Shown one piece after another: positions 44,894 to 57,840 of a stretch of 64,000 nt of DNA. How positions within the stretch are numbered: position 1 is the stretch's first letter; each line of letters starts with the position of its first letter. This DNA is from Acanthococcus lagerstroemiae. Taxonomy: Eukaryota > Arthropoda > Insecta > Hemiptera > Eriococcidae. Under the pieces are notes generated by a model, which was given only the letters and a program-made list of their open reading frames with translations, made no database searches and had not been told where the DNA came from. The position numbers and the translations under genes are program-made. The stretch is taken from the NCBI GenBank assembly GCA_031841125.1, contig CM063113.1:28727312-28791311 (forward strand), written 5' to 3'.

Positions 44894-45839
44894 ATTTATA
44901 TTTCACCACTCTTGGTCAGATCTGTGTTTTTTACTATTTATCAGAACACGAGCTTTTTACACGCTCTCGTGTTTTGATTTTAAATACCTTCGCTCCGGAC
45001 CGGACTAAATACTTCTATTGCAAAACTCGAAAAACCCGCATAGGTTTTACAATCATCTATACTGAAATATCGTTTCCGGACAATATTTGTTACCAAACGT
45101 ATAGAATCGGACTATCCCTAGTATCAGGGTTAATTTAAAACGAATGAAGCAAGGCCCTTTTCCAAACTCACTGGGTTCAAAATTACAAATTTTAAATTAA
45201 GGACGTAATTCTTCAGGCATAGCTGTTGTCTCGTTCTCGACATGTTATTTCTATATCATTGCTGTCTTGTACCTAAGTTGGACATTTCTGGGGGGGGGGG
45301 AGGTTGTGGCTTTTTGATTTTTGAAAGGTTAGCAAAAGATCTGGAAAGCAATCTTGAGAGAGGCAAATATGAATACTCTAAAAATTTAATAGTATTTGAA
45401 ATTTTTTCAACTTTTATCGAATACTGTTCAGATTTTTTCTTCTGAGAAGGGAGAGCCAATTCTTGAAACAAGCTTTTAGACTCCTCAACGCTTGCTGAAA
45501 AATTCAAAAATAATTAAATTGATAATTGAAATGTCTGCTCCTTTCGTTTTCTATCTAAGCTGTCTCTTTCAATTCATTTGAATTTGAATATCTTCCCGTC
45601 TGGATTTCGGTGCAACAAATGTATTTCTTCCGTGTTGGGACATGTAACTTTATAGCGTTGCCAGTTTTCCTGGGGAGCAATTTGAGGTCAAGGAAAACAG
45701 GTAAGAAAAGGAGACTGGAAGTAAGATGGAAAGATGAAGAGGAAAGACTAATGAGAAAACTAAGTTTTTTTGAAGGCATTTTCATGATTCATCCCAAAAG
45801 CCATTTTACTCAAATTAAGTGACTATTTCAGAAGGGTCC
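44894..45839. other. No gene recognised
   Basis: Includes a G run at 45290-45300. Unassigned. Confidence 0.3.
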
Positions 45840-46075
45840 TGCTACGTTTTGTTGAGTGCTTTTTCATGACTTTCCAAAATTCCCACTTCGCTTAAATTCG
45901 GTACTTGTTTCAAAAAGGCTCGAAGTACGAGTCTGGAAAATCCTCCATGAGTCTTGAAATCAAATCTCGAAACAAATGCTATACAGTCTTGAAAACAAGT
46001 CTCCAAGAATCTTGCAGAAGAGTCATAAGAAGTTTCCATCAAGCCTTGTAAAGTCTCAGTGAATCTGGAAGAGTA
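45840..46075. repeat. Decayed 15-bp-period repeat, array 3
   Basis: GAGTCTTGAAATCAAATCTCGAAACAAAT-like words, then AGTCTTGAAAACAAGTCTCC, at about 15-bp steps on the plus strand. Confidence 0.5.
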
Positions 46076-46679
46076 TTTATAATGGTAATGAGTAGGAGTC
46101 GGATTTTTATAAAAGCGCTTTGTTTATCTTTTTTTTTTAAATTTTTTTTTTTTGGTCACTTGTATGATATGTCAAATACATTTATCCGTTTCACATGATT
46201 CTGAGTAAAATGACTCCAATATGTTTGCGTTTATTTTAGCACATTTTGAATAATATCCTTCATTTTGCATGTTTTACCTTTTTTTATTAGCCCATATTCA
46301 CGGCATGTTTACATCTTCTCCGATTTAGGTCATATTTCTGAGTAATTATGATTTTCTTACTTTTGAATTTTAAAAATTCCAAAAAAAAAAAATTGTTAAA
46401 AAAGCAGCAATATTGATTTTGTAGTCGAAATAGGCGACCGCGAAAAAGTTTAAATTGAATTTGAAATCATCAATTAAGAGACATTTGAAACCCCACAAAG
46501 AATACCCATATTATGTTGTTGTTGTTTTTTTTTTGATTTTCTAAGCGCGTGTATTGTTGCGTGTTTTCGATTTTTATCGCATATTTTTTCTACAAATTTT
46601 TGAAGAAAAAAAAAGCGAATGTTTTAATGCGCATATCGTATACCGTTTTTAGATCATAAAAATTCGAGTCCTAATAATG

Positions 46680-47290
46680 AATTTTGAACACTCTTAAAGA
46701 GTCTTACATAAGGCAAGAAACTCTCTAAAGAGTCTTAATTTAGTACTTAACAGTCTTGTTTAAGAATCTGTAAGACTTCTGTCGGTTAGTTCATGACTCT
46801 GTAAGACTTCTGTCGATTAGTTCATGACTCTGTTAGGATTTCCTTAACTTGGTTGAGATTCGTTAAGGCTGTTATAAATCACAATTCATTTGTCACTCTT
46901 TATGACTATCTCAGAATTAGTTAAGATTTTCCAAAACTCGATAAATATTTTCACAGACCCTACCGTATTTATTGAAGACTCTTCAAAACTCTCATACTCT
47001 TCTGGAATTGTTTAAAACCTATTAAGGCTTTTGTACATGCTCACCAACTGTTTAAGATTCATTAAGAATTTTTAAGACTTTACTAATACTCTGTAGGGGT
47101 TTTAAAAACTATGCAGAATATCTCAGCCTTAATTAAGACTCTTCAAGACTTGATCAATACAAGACTTCTTCAAACGTTTGCTGTGTTTTTCAATACATAA
47201 AGTAATACAGATCACAGTTTGTTTTCAAGACCAATTAGGGCTCTCATAGACTTGTTTAGGATTTATTCAGACCAGCATCGAATATTTGAT
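46680..47290. repeat. Decayed 15-bp-period repeat, array 4
   Basis: Longest array in this orientation: CTCTTAAAGAGTCTTA, TTTAAGATTCATTAAGA, AAGACTCTTCAAGACTTG and many variants. TGTAAGACTTCTGTCG-TTAGTTCATGACTC is duplicated in tandem at 46769-46829 as a recent local event. Confidence 0.6.
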
Positions 47291-48085
47291 GGAAGTGCGT
47301 TTTTGGGCAGATGTTCAGTACCACCCCCTCTCCCCCCCAAAAAAAAATACATTACAGCAATATTTTAGTTTTTATTTTTTTATTTTTCATATTTTCTCAT
47401 TATACTTTCATTTTTTATTTTTTTTATTTTATGTTCTAGTCACGTATGCATACTGAGTGAGCGCTTTGGGATATCAGTTTATCCCGACTTCACCCTCCAT
47501 ACAAGTCCAACATTGAAAAATAGGAAAATTCCAAAAGAGCCTATTATATGGTAAAAATGATCGCCTGGCTTCCTTTCTGTTGGTCTCGATAAGTGGTTGA
47601 CTGTCTCTCGGTTTGTTTGGCTTTGTTTTTTTATCTAATGGAATCTTGTTAGTACCAAACCTACGTCTTTTGTCTCTGGATTCACTCTTTTTTCATGTGG
47701 TTGTGGAGAGTGGGGGAAGTTCGAGGTATGAAACTTGGATCAAAATGATAATTTCAACCTTTAAATATCACCGAACAAGGCAAAAGACATTTTTTATTTC
47801 AATCATTGCGCTCATATTTGTGGGAAAAATTCTTCCAATAGGTCAACAGCTTCGTCAGAAAGTCCACAACTGACCTGGGTAGATCATTTTTGCGAGTTTT
47901 TGATGAAAAGCGGAGGCTAGATCTTGCACATTGAGAGTCAATTTGGGTCCATGGCTACAGACGTGGATAGATCAATTTTCTGTGGGTTTTTTTTTTTTTT
48001 GGTTTCGGTATGAAAGGTAGAGATCAGATTTGTACATAAATAGCCAATTCTAAATTGTTCCAGAGTAGATCATCCCACTGATAAC

Positions 48086-48088
<3 letters not shown>
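47291..48088. other. No gene recognised
   Basis: AT-rich, with several A and T runs. Confidence 0.3.

Positions 48089-48089
<1 letters not shown>

Positions 48090-48147
<58 letters not shown>
48090..48147. repeat. (CT)n microsatellite
   Basis: About 29 uninterrupted CT units. Confidence 0.97.
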
Positions 48148-48149
<2 letters not shown>

Positions 48150-48891
48150 TTTTGGAAATGGTGCCATCTTCACATATCTGCAGCTGCACGAGATTCATTA
48201 TTTCTGATAGAAACAATATTTAAGTCAATTTGCTGCATTCTGTCAGTCTTGGTGTACGATGTCCCATCAGTCAGAACATGCTAGTGAAAATATACTCGCA
48301 TAATGCAGACGAGTCGGTAGACACATGTAGATCTCGGAGAAATGTCGTGGCAAGTAATTGGGATTGGGTGATGCGAGGAGAAGCGTATCCGAACAAAATG
48401 TCAAATTACCGATGTCACAAAGTATAGGATTCCAGATGAGATTACGATAATAAAATACGCGTTTTCTTTCGATCCAATTTTTCACGTTTTCCGAAAAAGA
48501 CTGCGGGAAAATGAACTGCGTGCGACGGAGCGCCGATAACGATATTACAGAACCCGGTCCCGGGTACGAAGTCGTGAATATCACGAACGTAAATGTGCAG
48601 CATTGGTCAACGTTTCTTCGTAGCTTTTTTGGATTTTTTTTTTTTTCACGCTGTCAAAACGAATCAAAAAGTATCGGTTTCCGTCTACTCGCGAAGATTG
48701 TTCAACCCTTGAGAAATCTACTCACGCTGCTCGGATCTAACCTACCAATTCCGCCGAGAGATGTGCGCCACTGTCGTTTATTAAAAAACTTTTTGGATCG
48801 TTAATTTCGTTTTTCTATTTTCACGTAACGTTATTTTTTCAATTTAGGTGTATTTTTCAAACGGGCGAAATTAAATCTGTTTTGTTTACTT
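48148..48891. other. No gene recognised; part is CpG-rich
   Basis: 48480-48800 is richer in CpG than its surroundings and shows no repeat. Could be conserved non-coding sequence; no motif recognised. Confidence 0.3.
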
Positions 48892-48963
48892 TTCTCTCTC
48901 TCTCTCTCTCTCTCTCGCTCGCTCGCTCGCTCGCTCGCACTCACTCACTCACTCTCTTTCTCT
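48892..48963. repeat. Compound microsatellite (CT)n-(CTCG)n-(CACT)n
   Basis: CT units change into about six CTCG/GCTC units and then four ACTC units. Confidence 0.95.
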
Positions 48964-50096
48964 ATCTCGACTTCCATTTATTCATCGCGTACATTCTCAT
49001 TCCCTTTTGCTCGTCTTCAGATTACTAAACGAAAATAGCGAACGACACTAATCAAATTTTCGAGCTGCCGTAAACGCTTCGCCGATGCGTTTTTCCTGTA
49101 ATTTAAAATTTTTCTCGATCGTAATTTTCACCATGCCGACTGCCCTGCGCAACCTGCCGGGTTAGATCCTTTCTATCCTCGCTAACATAACGTCTCATTA
49201 CTTTAACACACAGGTAGAAACTTATGTAGGATGGAAAAAAATTCGGAGTGACATGTTGCAAAAGCTGATTTTTGGGAAATTCCTCGAGTACATGTCGATA
49301 ACGAGTCCTCTTACTGACGTTAAGTAGTAGTAGTGGTCAATTTTCAACCACTCCATACCCCAAGCCCTACAAAGTTTCAGGACACAGAAAGTGGTCAAAG
49401 TGGGTGCCGCAAATGGGTGCGATTTCTCGTGAGTGACTCAACTTCAAGACAAAATGAGCAGAGTATGTCTCAAAGGAGTTCCGAGCCGGTCTGAAGATCG
49501 AGTGGTATTCCCTCTGAAAGATACGAGTATTGCTTATCATCGTTCTTAACCACGCTTTGCTACCACTGATGTGAAGTTTGCCTGACTGCTGCAGATGACT
49601 CGATTTCTCGAAAGCGTTTTCTGTTTTCATGTAGATCGCGAACCACCTGCGACAGACTTTATTTCATCTCTCCATCTATTTTCATTGAAGAATAATGTTA
49701 AATTGAAAGACCGAACAATGATTCCTTTATGCTATGTCACTGTTTTCTGGAAATTTTACATTCCATCATTGATTTTCATAATTAGTGGCCTTTTTGAAAC
49801 TTCTCAGTCATTCGAAAAAACTGTCTTATATATTTTACTGTGTTCTAATTTACCAAAGCACTATACGTTGGCTCAAGTAAAAAATTTGCAGTAACAACCT
49901 TAAACCATCGGTTTATTAAACTATTTTTTTTTTTGGTCTTTTAAGGAAGCAGTTATATAACGATATTTACTCTGGAAGTGCTCCCGGCCCTCTCAGGGCA
50001 AAGGTATACCTCAACCTTTCCCATTTGCCTCTCACTTTGGCTACTCGGTGAAAGAATTTGTTGCGAAGAAATTTATCCAAATCATACCTCCGTTTT

Positions 50097-50100
<4 letters not shown>
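48964..50100. other. No gene recognised
   Basis: Unassigned intronic-type sequence. Confidence 0.3.
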
Positions 50101-50128
<28 letters not shown>

Positions 50129-50129
50129 C
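50101..50129. repeat. Poly-T tract
   Basis: About 29 T, adjacent to the LINE fragment. On the minus strand it lies just 3' of that fragment as a poly-A, so it may be the retrotransposon tail. Confidence 0.8.
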
Positions 50130-50143
50130 ATGTAAGCAAAACT

Positions 50144-50475
50144 TCAAAAGGTCGTTTGGTAGATCCATCTTTCGGCTGACATTCGGGCGATGGCCCCGGC
50201 CCAACCCCATTTTTGATTTCTAATATGGACTATTACCGTTTGGTGTTTGGAATTTTCTGCTTTAACAAATCGGTTCTTATTTTGTCGGATTTCCTGACCC
50301 CCAAGATGGATCTCAACATGGAATTTTCCGTGGTCATTATTCTCCTCGTCAACTTTTTTGTAAGCGTCCAGTTTGGGCAGTCGTAAGTGAAAGTTGGTAG
50401 AACACACGTGTTGTAGATTTCTCCTTTTTGACAGGGTTCAAAGTTCCCTTTCAGTATGTGCTTCAGCGACCACAC
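50144..50475 (-). pseudogene. RTE-like LINE C-terminal fragment
   Basis: Two overlapping minus-strand frames give MWSLKHILKGNFEPCQKG, VLPTFTYDCPNWTLTKKL, LRSILGVRKSDKIR and then NQKWGWAGAIARMSAERW, matching the C-terminal region of the nested LINE (NGWGKYWSLKNIFKGKL, TYGAQTWALTE, GGHILRQ). Followed by poly-A on the element strand. About 110 codons remain, with one frameshift. Confidence 0.83.
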
Positions 50476-50689
50476 TCATCGTCCTTCATTTTGATTGGAG
50501 ATGAGTGAGTAACAGGGGCCCATCGGAGCTTCCTGGTAGCTTTCTACGATGACTAATTGCCACTACTAGATGGAGGTAGCGATGCTATAGGTACAGTCGC
50601 TTAGGCGAGCATCTCGGAAGTTTGCGCAGTTCAGCTGTTAAGGCACGACTTGAGTGTTATAATTAGCCTTGTCCGCTAACTATGTTGAA

Positions 50690-51530
50690 CGAGAAGTTAT
50701 AAACAGTTTTCTGGAACAAGTCTGGAAAAGTTTCAGTTACGTTTCCAAAGGCCGTAATGATACTTTAATGAATTGGGATGAGTTTCAAAGATTCTTAATC
50801 AAGTTTAGAAAAGCCTGGACGAATCTTAAACAAGCTTGGAAGAGTGGTAAAGCGTTCCCGAAAGAATTTACTGAATTTAAACTAGTTTTGAAGAGTCTTA
50901 AGCATCTCATGACTTTTAGAAATTTTTGAAAGCACGTTAAATGAGTCTCAAGTTGTCTGAAGAAGTTTAAAACGAATCTGCAAAAGTTTGAACCAAATTT
51001 TTAGGACCATGGCTGATTCTAAATGAGTAAACGTCACGAATCGTCTACAAGAGTTCGAAACAATTGTGGAAAAGTTTTAATCAAATATTTAAAGACCCTG
51101 ATGATTCTTCAATAAAGAAGAAAGGGCTTTAAAATTTTAAGAAAAACTTCGAAGAGTATTAGAAAACCCTGGAAGAATCTTAAACTGTTTCAAGAGTATT
51201 TAATGGTCCTGAATAAACTTAAATGAGTTTTAGAAAGTTTTAAAGAATTTTAAACAAACTTGAAATAGTCTAAGTCTGGTAAAGTTTAGTATATCATTCT
51301 TAGAGTCTGTGACTTTAAACTGGAAGGATTTAACAGGCTTTAAACAAGATCGGAGAGGCTTCGATAATTTTATACGAATAGTTGGGTTCCACAAAAATTC
51401 TAAGAGTCCTAAATAATTCTGAAAAAGTTTTGGGAAGTCTGAAACAAATTTAGCCGAGTCCTAAAGATTTTAAAGCGTGGTTTCCGAAGTCTTATAAATT
51501 TTGGAGCGCGTCTTGAAAAGTTCTGTTGTT
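50690..51530. repeat. Decayed 15-bp-period repeat, array 5
   Basis: About 840 bp in which GAGTCTTAAACAAGTTTGGA-like words recur at roughly 15-bp steps on the plus strand, e.g. GATTCTTAATCAAGTTTAGA, GAATCTTAAACAAGCTTGGA and GAGTCTTAAGCATCTC. A small open frame (50669-50929) shows a five-residue rhythm because of it and is not a gene. Confidence 0.65.
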
Positions 51531-52879
51531 TGAATAACGAGTAACGTCAAAATGAAGCTTCCATTCGGCAAAAATATTGCAGTTGCGAATCAAAGAATGC
51601 CGCACGCCTGAAAAGACGAAAGATTTTGTGATTTCATGTTTGATATACCACAAAATAAAACTAAAATTTCCAAGTAATAAACGCCGCGCAGAATCTCGCC
51701 ATTCTGCGTTCGAGTTGACAATAAATCAAAATCCGCGCTCAAAAACACTTTCAGTTGTGAAGGCCTTTTCTCGAGCGGAAAGATTCGCATTTGTCATTTA
51801 AAAAAGTGGTCGAAAGTTAACAGAGACGGATGTAAGAACGAGCGCGCTTCATCGCTCACCCGGTATTATATTTTACAGTACTTCAGTAGATATACATATA
51901 CAGGGTGGCACAGTTAATTCGACAATAATTATTATGTCCCATGGAAAAAAACGAAAATTTTTATTTTTTTTCTCGAGTTTGAGATCACAGAAATTGACTG
52001 TGAATAATCTTAAATAACTCTACTCAAATTTTCAAATTGTTTGGCCATCTCGAGTGAGAGGGGGCGTCGAAGTTGTGGCTGCGAAGCTTAACCATCGATT
52101 TTCTCGTCATGAAAATGAACTGGAAAAACGGATTTTGAATCAATGTTGAATTTTCAGTAAGATTCTGGAGAGAAAACTTCTCTGGCGGCCAGTTTGGGCG
52201 CTTTAATTGAAATTATCGCTGGCGAGGTCGTGTGTTATATCATTAGAAACGTGCTTCATGCTTTACACCGCAAGTAAATCAAAATTTCAGCGCTCTCAAA
52301 ATTTCTAGTAATTTCTCCGTTTTAAATTCGAGAATATAGACATGAACAACGAGTTCCTTAATCATCATGAGAAGTTTATTAAGAAGAATCTGGATGTTAT
52401 TTTCACACTTCAAATTAGTTCAGAAGCTGGGGAACCAAATTAGGCCAGAATTTTTCTTCTATCACAAACTAGCGTGTTAAAATTTTTTGACACTGAATTC
52501 CATGAATTGCATTAGTGACTTGGGATGAGATAATTTTAATCATTTTTTCTTGTCGGGTGTTGAAAACAAAATAACTGAAAATAATTGTCTCTTGATCGCA
52601 AGTAGAGCAATGTATACAAAACTGGAAAAATGATTAAATTTTTTAAACAAAATGAATTATCACAGGACTCTGCTAAATTTGCTATTTTTCTTCGATGCCG
52701 AAAATAATTTTATCCGGATCGCGGGTGCAGTACTGTGTACTGAAACTGAGAAAATTATTATATTTACAAGTAACTATGGGTTCCACCCCCTGGCCACTTC
52801 ACGAACCAACCCCCGCCGTCACTCCCTTTTCTCGTGCCAGCCTGCAGTATTTCGCAAACTGGAAAAATATAACTACTAT
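51531..52879. other. No gene recognised
   Basis: TACAGGGTGGCACAGTTAAT at 51899-51918 resembles ends of TA-target elements such as the one at 36549, with no partner found. Confidence 0.3.
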
Positions 52880-54035
<1,156 letters not shown>

Positions 54036-55887
54036 GGTGAAATGGGAGACCACCAGGAATTTATACCAACAGAGGGGAAGGAGGTATGGTAACCTAGTGT
54101 GGAAGGCTCCTTGGAGGACAGGAGGGTCGTTTGATTGGGAAGAGGAACCACTATTAGGCCACGACTAGCTCTACGGACCTACAGGGTGATGAAACGACAC
54201 TGGAGGCTTGGCGATCTTGTGTTTTGAGGTGTTACGAGGTAACCCCGGGTTTCCGGAGTTCTAGCTAATTAGAATGCCTCAAATGGTGAATTCTACTCTG
54301 ACCCTAATGGTAACTGGTAGAAGACGACACGAGACAACTACACGAAACAATAAACAAAGAGACACGAAAGTAACGGAGTTGTAATTCTAATTGAGCTTAC
54401 TATTATTACGGTGACGACAAATAAAAATAACGATTCTCTGCGGGACCTTTGGAGGGTGCGGATTCTGCGAGATGAACCGGACGGTGGATGCGACGCACGT
54501 TAGGCCGCCGGTTCGCTCGTGGTTAGTGAAGAATACCACGGTCACAACCCCGAAAGTTTGACGATCGCGCTGTGAGGAAAACGTCACTTTCCCCGGAATG
54601 GATAAGAACGCGAAATTTCTAAATGTGCTGAACACCCGAACACGGAATAATACTCTTAAAACTCAAGGTTCACCATGGCGGGATCAAATCTGTTAAGATC
54701 CTCCAATTCTGACTTTCTTAGTCGACGTCCACGAACCGAGTCCTTGCTGCCGTATTTTCTCGAACGGTCAACGATGAGTTTCCCCCTCTCTTGGCAGGCC
54801 AAGGAAATCACAGAAAAGAGGAAAAGTCGATCAAATCGAAAAAGAACGGTAGGAAAATATTATCAGGAGTCGACAGGTGATCACAGGTATAGACGTGTTA
54901 AGATAAAATGAGAGAGAGAAGCTCGATTGCATATCTATCGAATTATACGATATCAATGCCTTGGCCATTCGGAAAGAGCGTAGCTCGGTTACCACAGAGG
55001 AGAGGTGGCTTTTACCGTTTAGTGTATGGAGAGCCCTCCCCCACCACAACTTCTCCACGTCCTTCACCGCTGCCTTCCTCCCCCAAGCTCCCTCCTCGAC
55101 CATGAACCCCCTCCCAAGGGTGGGCTCCTCTTGAAGAAATGAGCAATTAAGGGGCAAGGTAGGCACCCCGCAGTGGTTTTTTATTCTCTCGGAGGCGGCG
55201 GCGGCGGATTCTACTTTCTTAGTATAAAGAAAGAAACAAATATTCACGTAACTCCAGACTCACTTCGTATTTTTACTCAGTACACGATAAAATAATTTTA
55301 ATTTCAAACCTAGTTTCAAAAATTTTTAGCAATTTTTCCAGTACTGCTGAAATTGGAATATTGAGACAAACAGTTCAGCTACCATTTACAATTTGTCACT
55401 GAGCATCCAAATGTTTTCACGTTGAAGTTGAAATCAAAACTTCAAAATTTTCTTCAACTTGTCGCGCAGTAGTTTAAATTTAGATTAAAAAATAGATTCT
55501 CGAACATTCAACAAATATTCGAAACATTTTAATCTCGAATGGTACGCCGTTCAAGTAAATTTTATTCGATCATTATTTGGATCCCGAATTCCTTGTAATT
55601 CACGACAAAGATTAAAATTTCCCTATTTTTATATTATGAGCGTATTCCTTTAAATTGCTGGAAAATCTGTGTCAAGAAAGGATTAATTCACTTTGAATGG
55701 TTTTTCTATTTAACTTAATGGTCTCCAACTGGAAGTGACAAGAACTCAAGCTGAGCATCCGATTCCATTTTCGATCCGACTCGAATTTAGAGCCCTGAAT
55801 TTAAAGCCCTGATTTCACTTTTGACGTCGATTTTGGCATAAACACCCGAACTTTAGACTCTCTCTTTTTCATTTTTGCTCACAACCC
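54036..55887. other. No gene recognised
   Basis: 54050-54660 is moderately GC-rich and unique-looking. 55030-55135 has C-rich text resembling the C-rich part of the 370-bp repeat. A short GGC triplet run lies at 55193-55208. AT-rich after 55250. Confidence 0.3.
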
Positions 55888-56072
55888 GAGCCCTGGAATC
55901 CGCCCTTTCGAGCATTACTTCGGAGACTCGGGGAGGCTGTTAGGGCTATCTTAGCCCTCTTTTCTTCTTGCCGGAAAACCGGCTTAGGTCGAAATGTAGC
56001 GAGTTACTACATGGTCTCAAACCCGGGACCTCCGGATTCCAAGACCAGCGCGCTATTCACTCGGCCAACCAG
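55888..56072 (-). repeat. tRNA-derived SINE, copy C
   Basis: On the minus strand it starts CTGGTTGGCCGAGTGAATAG, has B-box-like GGTTTGAGACC, then TTTCGACCTAAGCCGGTTTT and CTCCGAAGTAATGCTCGAAA. Same head and body as 10361 and 11521. Confidence 0.85.
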
Positions 56073-56779
56073 CTGAAGTCACGTAGTTCGATATCTGATT
56101 TTTCGTGTGGCTTAAATTTTGACTCCATAAAATAGAATTTCATACTCGAAATGCGAAAAATTTACTTATAATTTACGAAAAGTTAAATCGATTATGAAAC
56201 AGAGATTTATTGGATATTTGAGCTTGAATATCTCTTACAATTTTTTATTCGGCCCTTTATAAGATTTCAAAATCTAATATGAGAACTCAAAATAAACAAA
56301 TATTTTATTGATTATAATTTTTCAAAATTGAGCAAACTTTCGCAATTAAGGACTTCTATAATAGCAGAATCTGAATGGAGGCAAGATTTTCAATCTTCCT
56401 TCGTTCGGTGTCCCATAAGTCAAATTTATTTCAAATTGAAAAATTTTGATTTCCAGTTTTCATTAGCTGGAGAAAAGTTGAATAGCAGTCCAAAATTTAT
56501 TTATTTATTTTTGTTGAACAAATCATCATAATTTGGGCACTTCATTCGATTTCCCGAATGAAGTCGAATTCTACATATCAGAAGTGAAATTTGGTGCCCA
56601 AATATTGGTTAGATCTGAAATATAATGCTACATTCGACATTAGTAATCCAATATACTCTTGTATCATTCTTAGTTCAATTTTCTGAATAACGTTAATTTT
56701 ATCAAGCGTTTGAAGACGACCAGCCACCTTGGATTTCTAGACCTGAAATCTTAAGCAGCTGAAGGGTTCCAAATTTCGG
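56073..56779. other. No gene recognised
   Basis: AT-rich sequence. Confidence 0.3.
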
Positions 56780-57110
56780 CAGCAGTCGATATTTTGTTTT
56801 TGACATTTTCATGTTTTTACTTTGGGGCGCGTTACGCGCGTTACATTCGAGGAAGAATGAAATAATCATTAACATGAAAATTTATTTTGACATTTTCTTG
56901 TCTTTACTTTGGCACATTTCGGCCATGGGTATAACACAACCGGGAAAAACGTTACATTTGAGGAGGAGCGAAAAAGAGTAACGAAAAGGAATTATCATTT
57001 CCATGGAAATTCATTTTGGCATTCGTATTTATGTCTGTACTTTTGACACACAGCGGAAAAGAGCGTCACGTTGGAGCGTGACGAGAAGAGCGTTACGAAA
57101 AATAATAATA
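56780..57110. repeat. Degenerate ~120-bp tandem repeat, about three units
   Basis: Units share ATTTATTTTGACATTTTC, TTTACTTTGG, CGTTACATT-GAGGA and AATCATTA-CATG-AAATT. Borders are blurred. Confidence 0.6.
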
Positions 57111-57134
57111 TAATAATAAATAATAATGAAACTA

Positions 57135-57214
57135 CTGACTGACTGACTGACTGGACTGACTGGACTGACTGGACTGACTGGACTGACTGGACTGACTGAC
57201 TGGACTGACTGACT
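57135..57214. repeat. GACT/GGACT minisatellite
   Basis: GACTGACTG and GGACTGACT units alternate for 80 bp. In one minus-strand frame it gives QSVQSV repeats, which are not evidence of a gene. A short, unexpanded counterpart lies at 57678-57697 on the other side of the palindrome. Confidence 0.93.
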
Positions 57215-57690
57215 TGACACTTCATTCGCCTGCAAGTACCACACTCCTTGTATTTCAGCCAGTATTCTCTTGCGAGCATTACGTTCCTTGTACCAGCCTG
57301 CGAGCATTACGCTCTGCTAGTGCATCATCTTGCAGACGAGTCTGCTATCACAGGAGAGCATTTTCATGTCTGCTTCGTGGACTGCGCAGACATGAAAGTG
57401 TCATTGTCCGTTACGCTCCGCAGAGCACGTTGCGCTCAATATTTTTTGGCGCGCTCATTTTTCGGACGCTAGGTACGTTCGCTGGACGATGACACTCTCA
57501 TGTCGGCGCAATCCGCGAAGCAGACATGAAAATGCTCTCTCGTGGTTGCAGACTCGTCTTCATGATGATGCACTAGCAGAGCGCAGCGCTTGCAGGGTGG
57601 TACAAGCAATGTGATGCTCTCAAGGGAATACAGGTTTCTATACAAGGAGTGTGGTACTCGCAGGCGAATGAAGTGTTGAGTCAGTCCAGT
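57212..57690. repeat. Large palindrome, ~206-bp arms
   Basis: The left arm 57212-57418 and right arm 57484-57690 are diverged inverted copies sharing CACTTCATTCGCCTGC, CTCTGCTAGTGCATCATC and GAGCATTTTCATGTCTGCTT, with a spacer of about 65 bp. Flanking TTTCCATGGAAAT occurs on both sides (56999 and 57759), so the inverted unit may extend to about 56780-57840. No coding sequence; foldback-type DNA element likely. Confidence 0.8.
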
Positions 57691-57840
57691 CAGTGAGTTT
57701 CGTTACGTTTTTCGCTCAAGTATACCCAGTAGTACAAGCATATAAAATGCTAAAATAAATTTCCATGGAAATGTCAACCACTGAATTTATGTCGGAGGAG
57801 CGTTAGGTTTGTCGTTGCGCTTTTGCTCGTGTATACCCAG

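Noticed and set aside
50669..50929. Small protein with five-residue rhythm
   Set aside because: The rhythm is explained by the 15-bp-period DNA repeat, which runs on in the same manner past the stop codon.
57029..57307. Protein with QSVQSV repeats
   Set aside because: Product of the GACT minisatellite in one frame.
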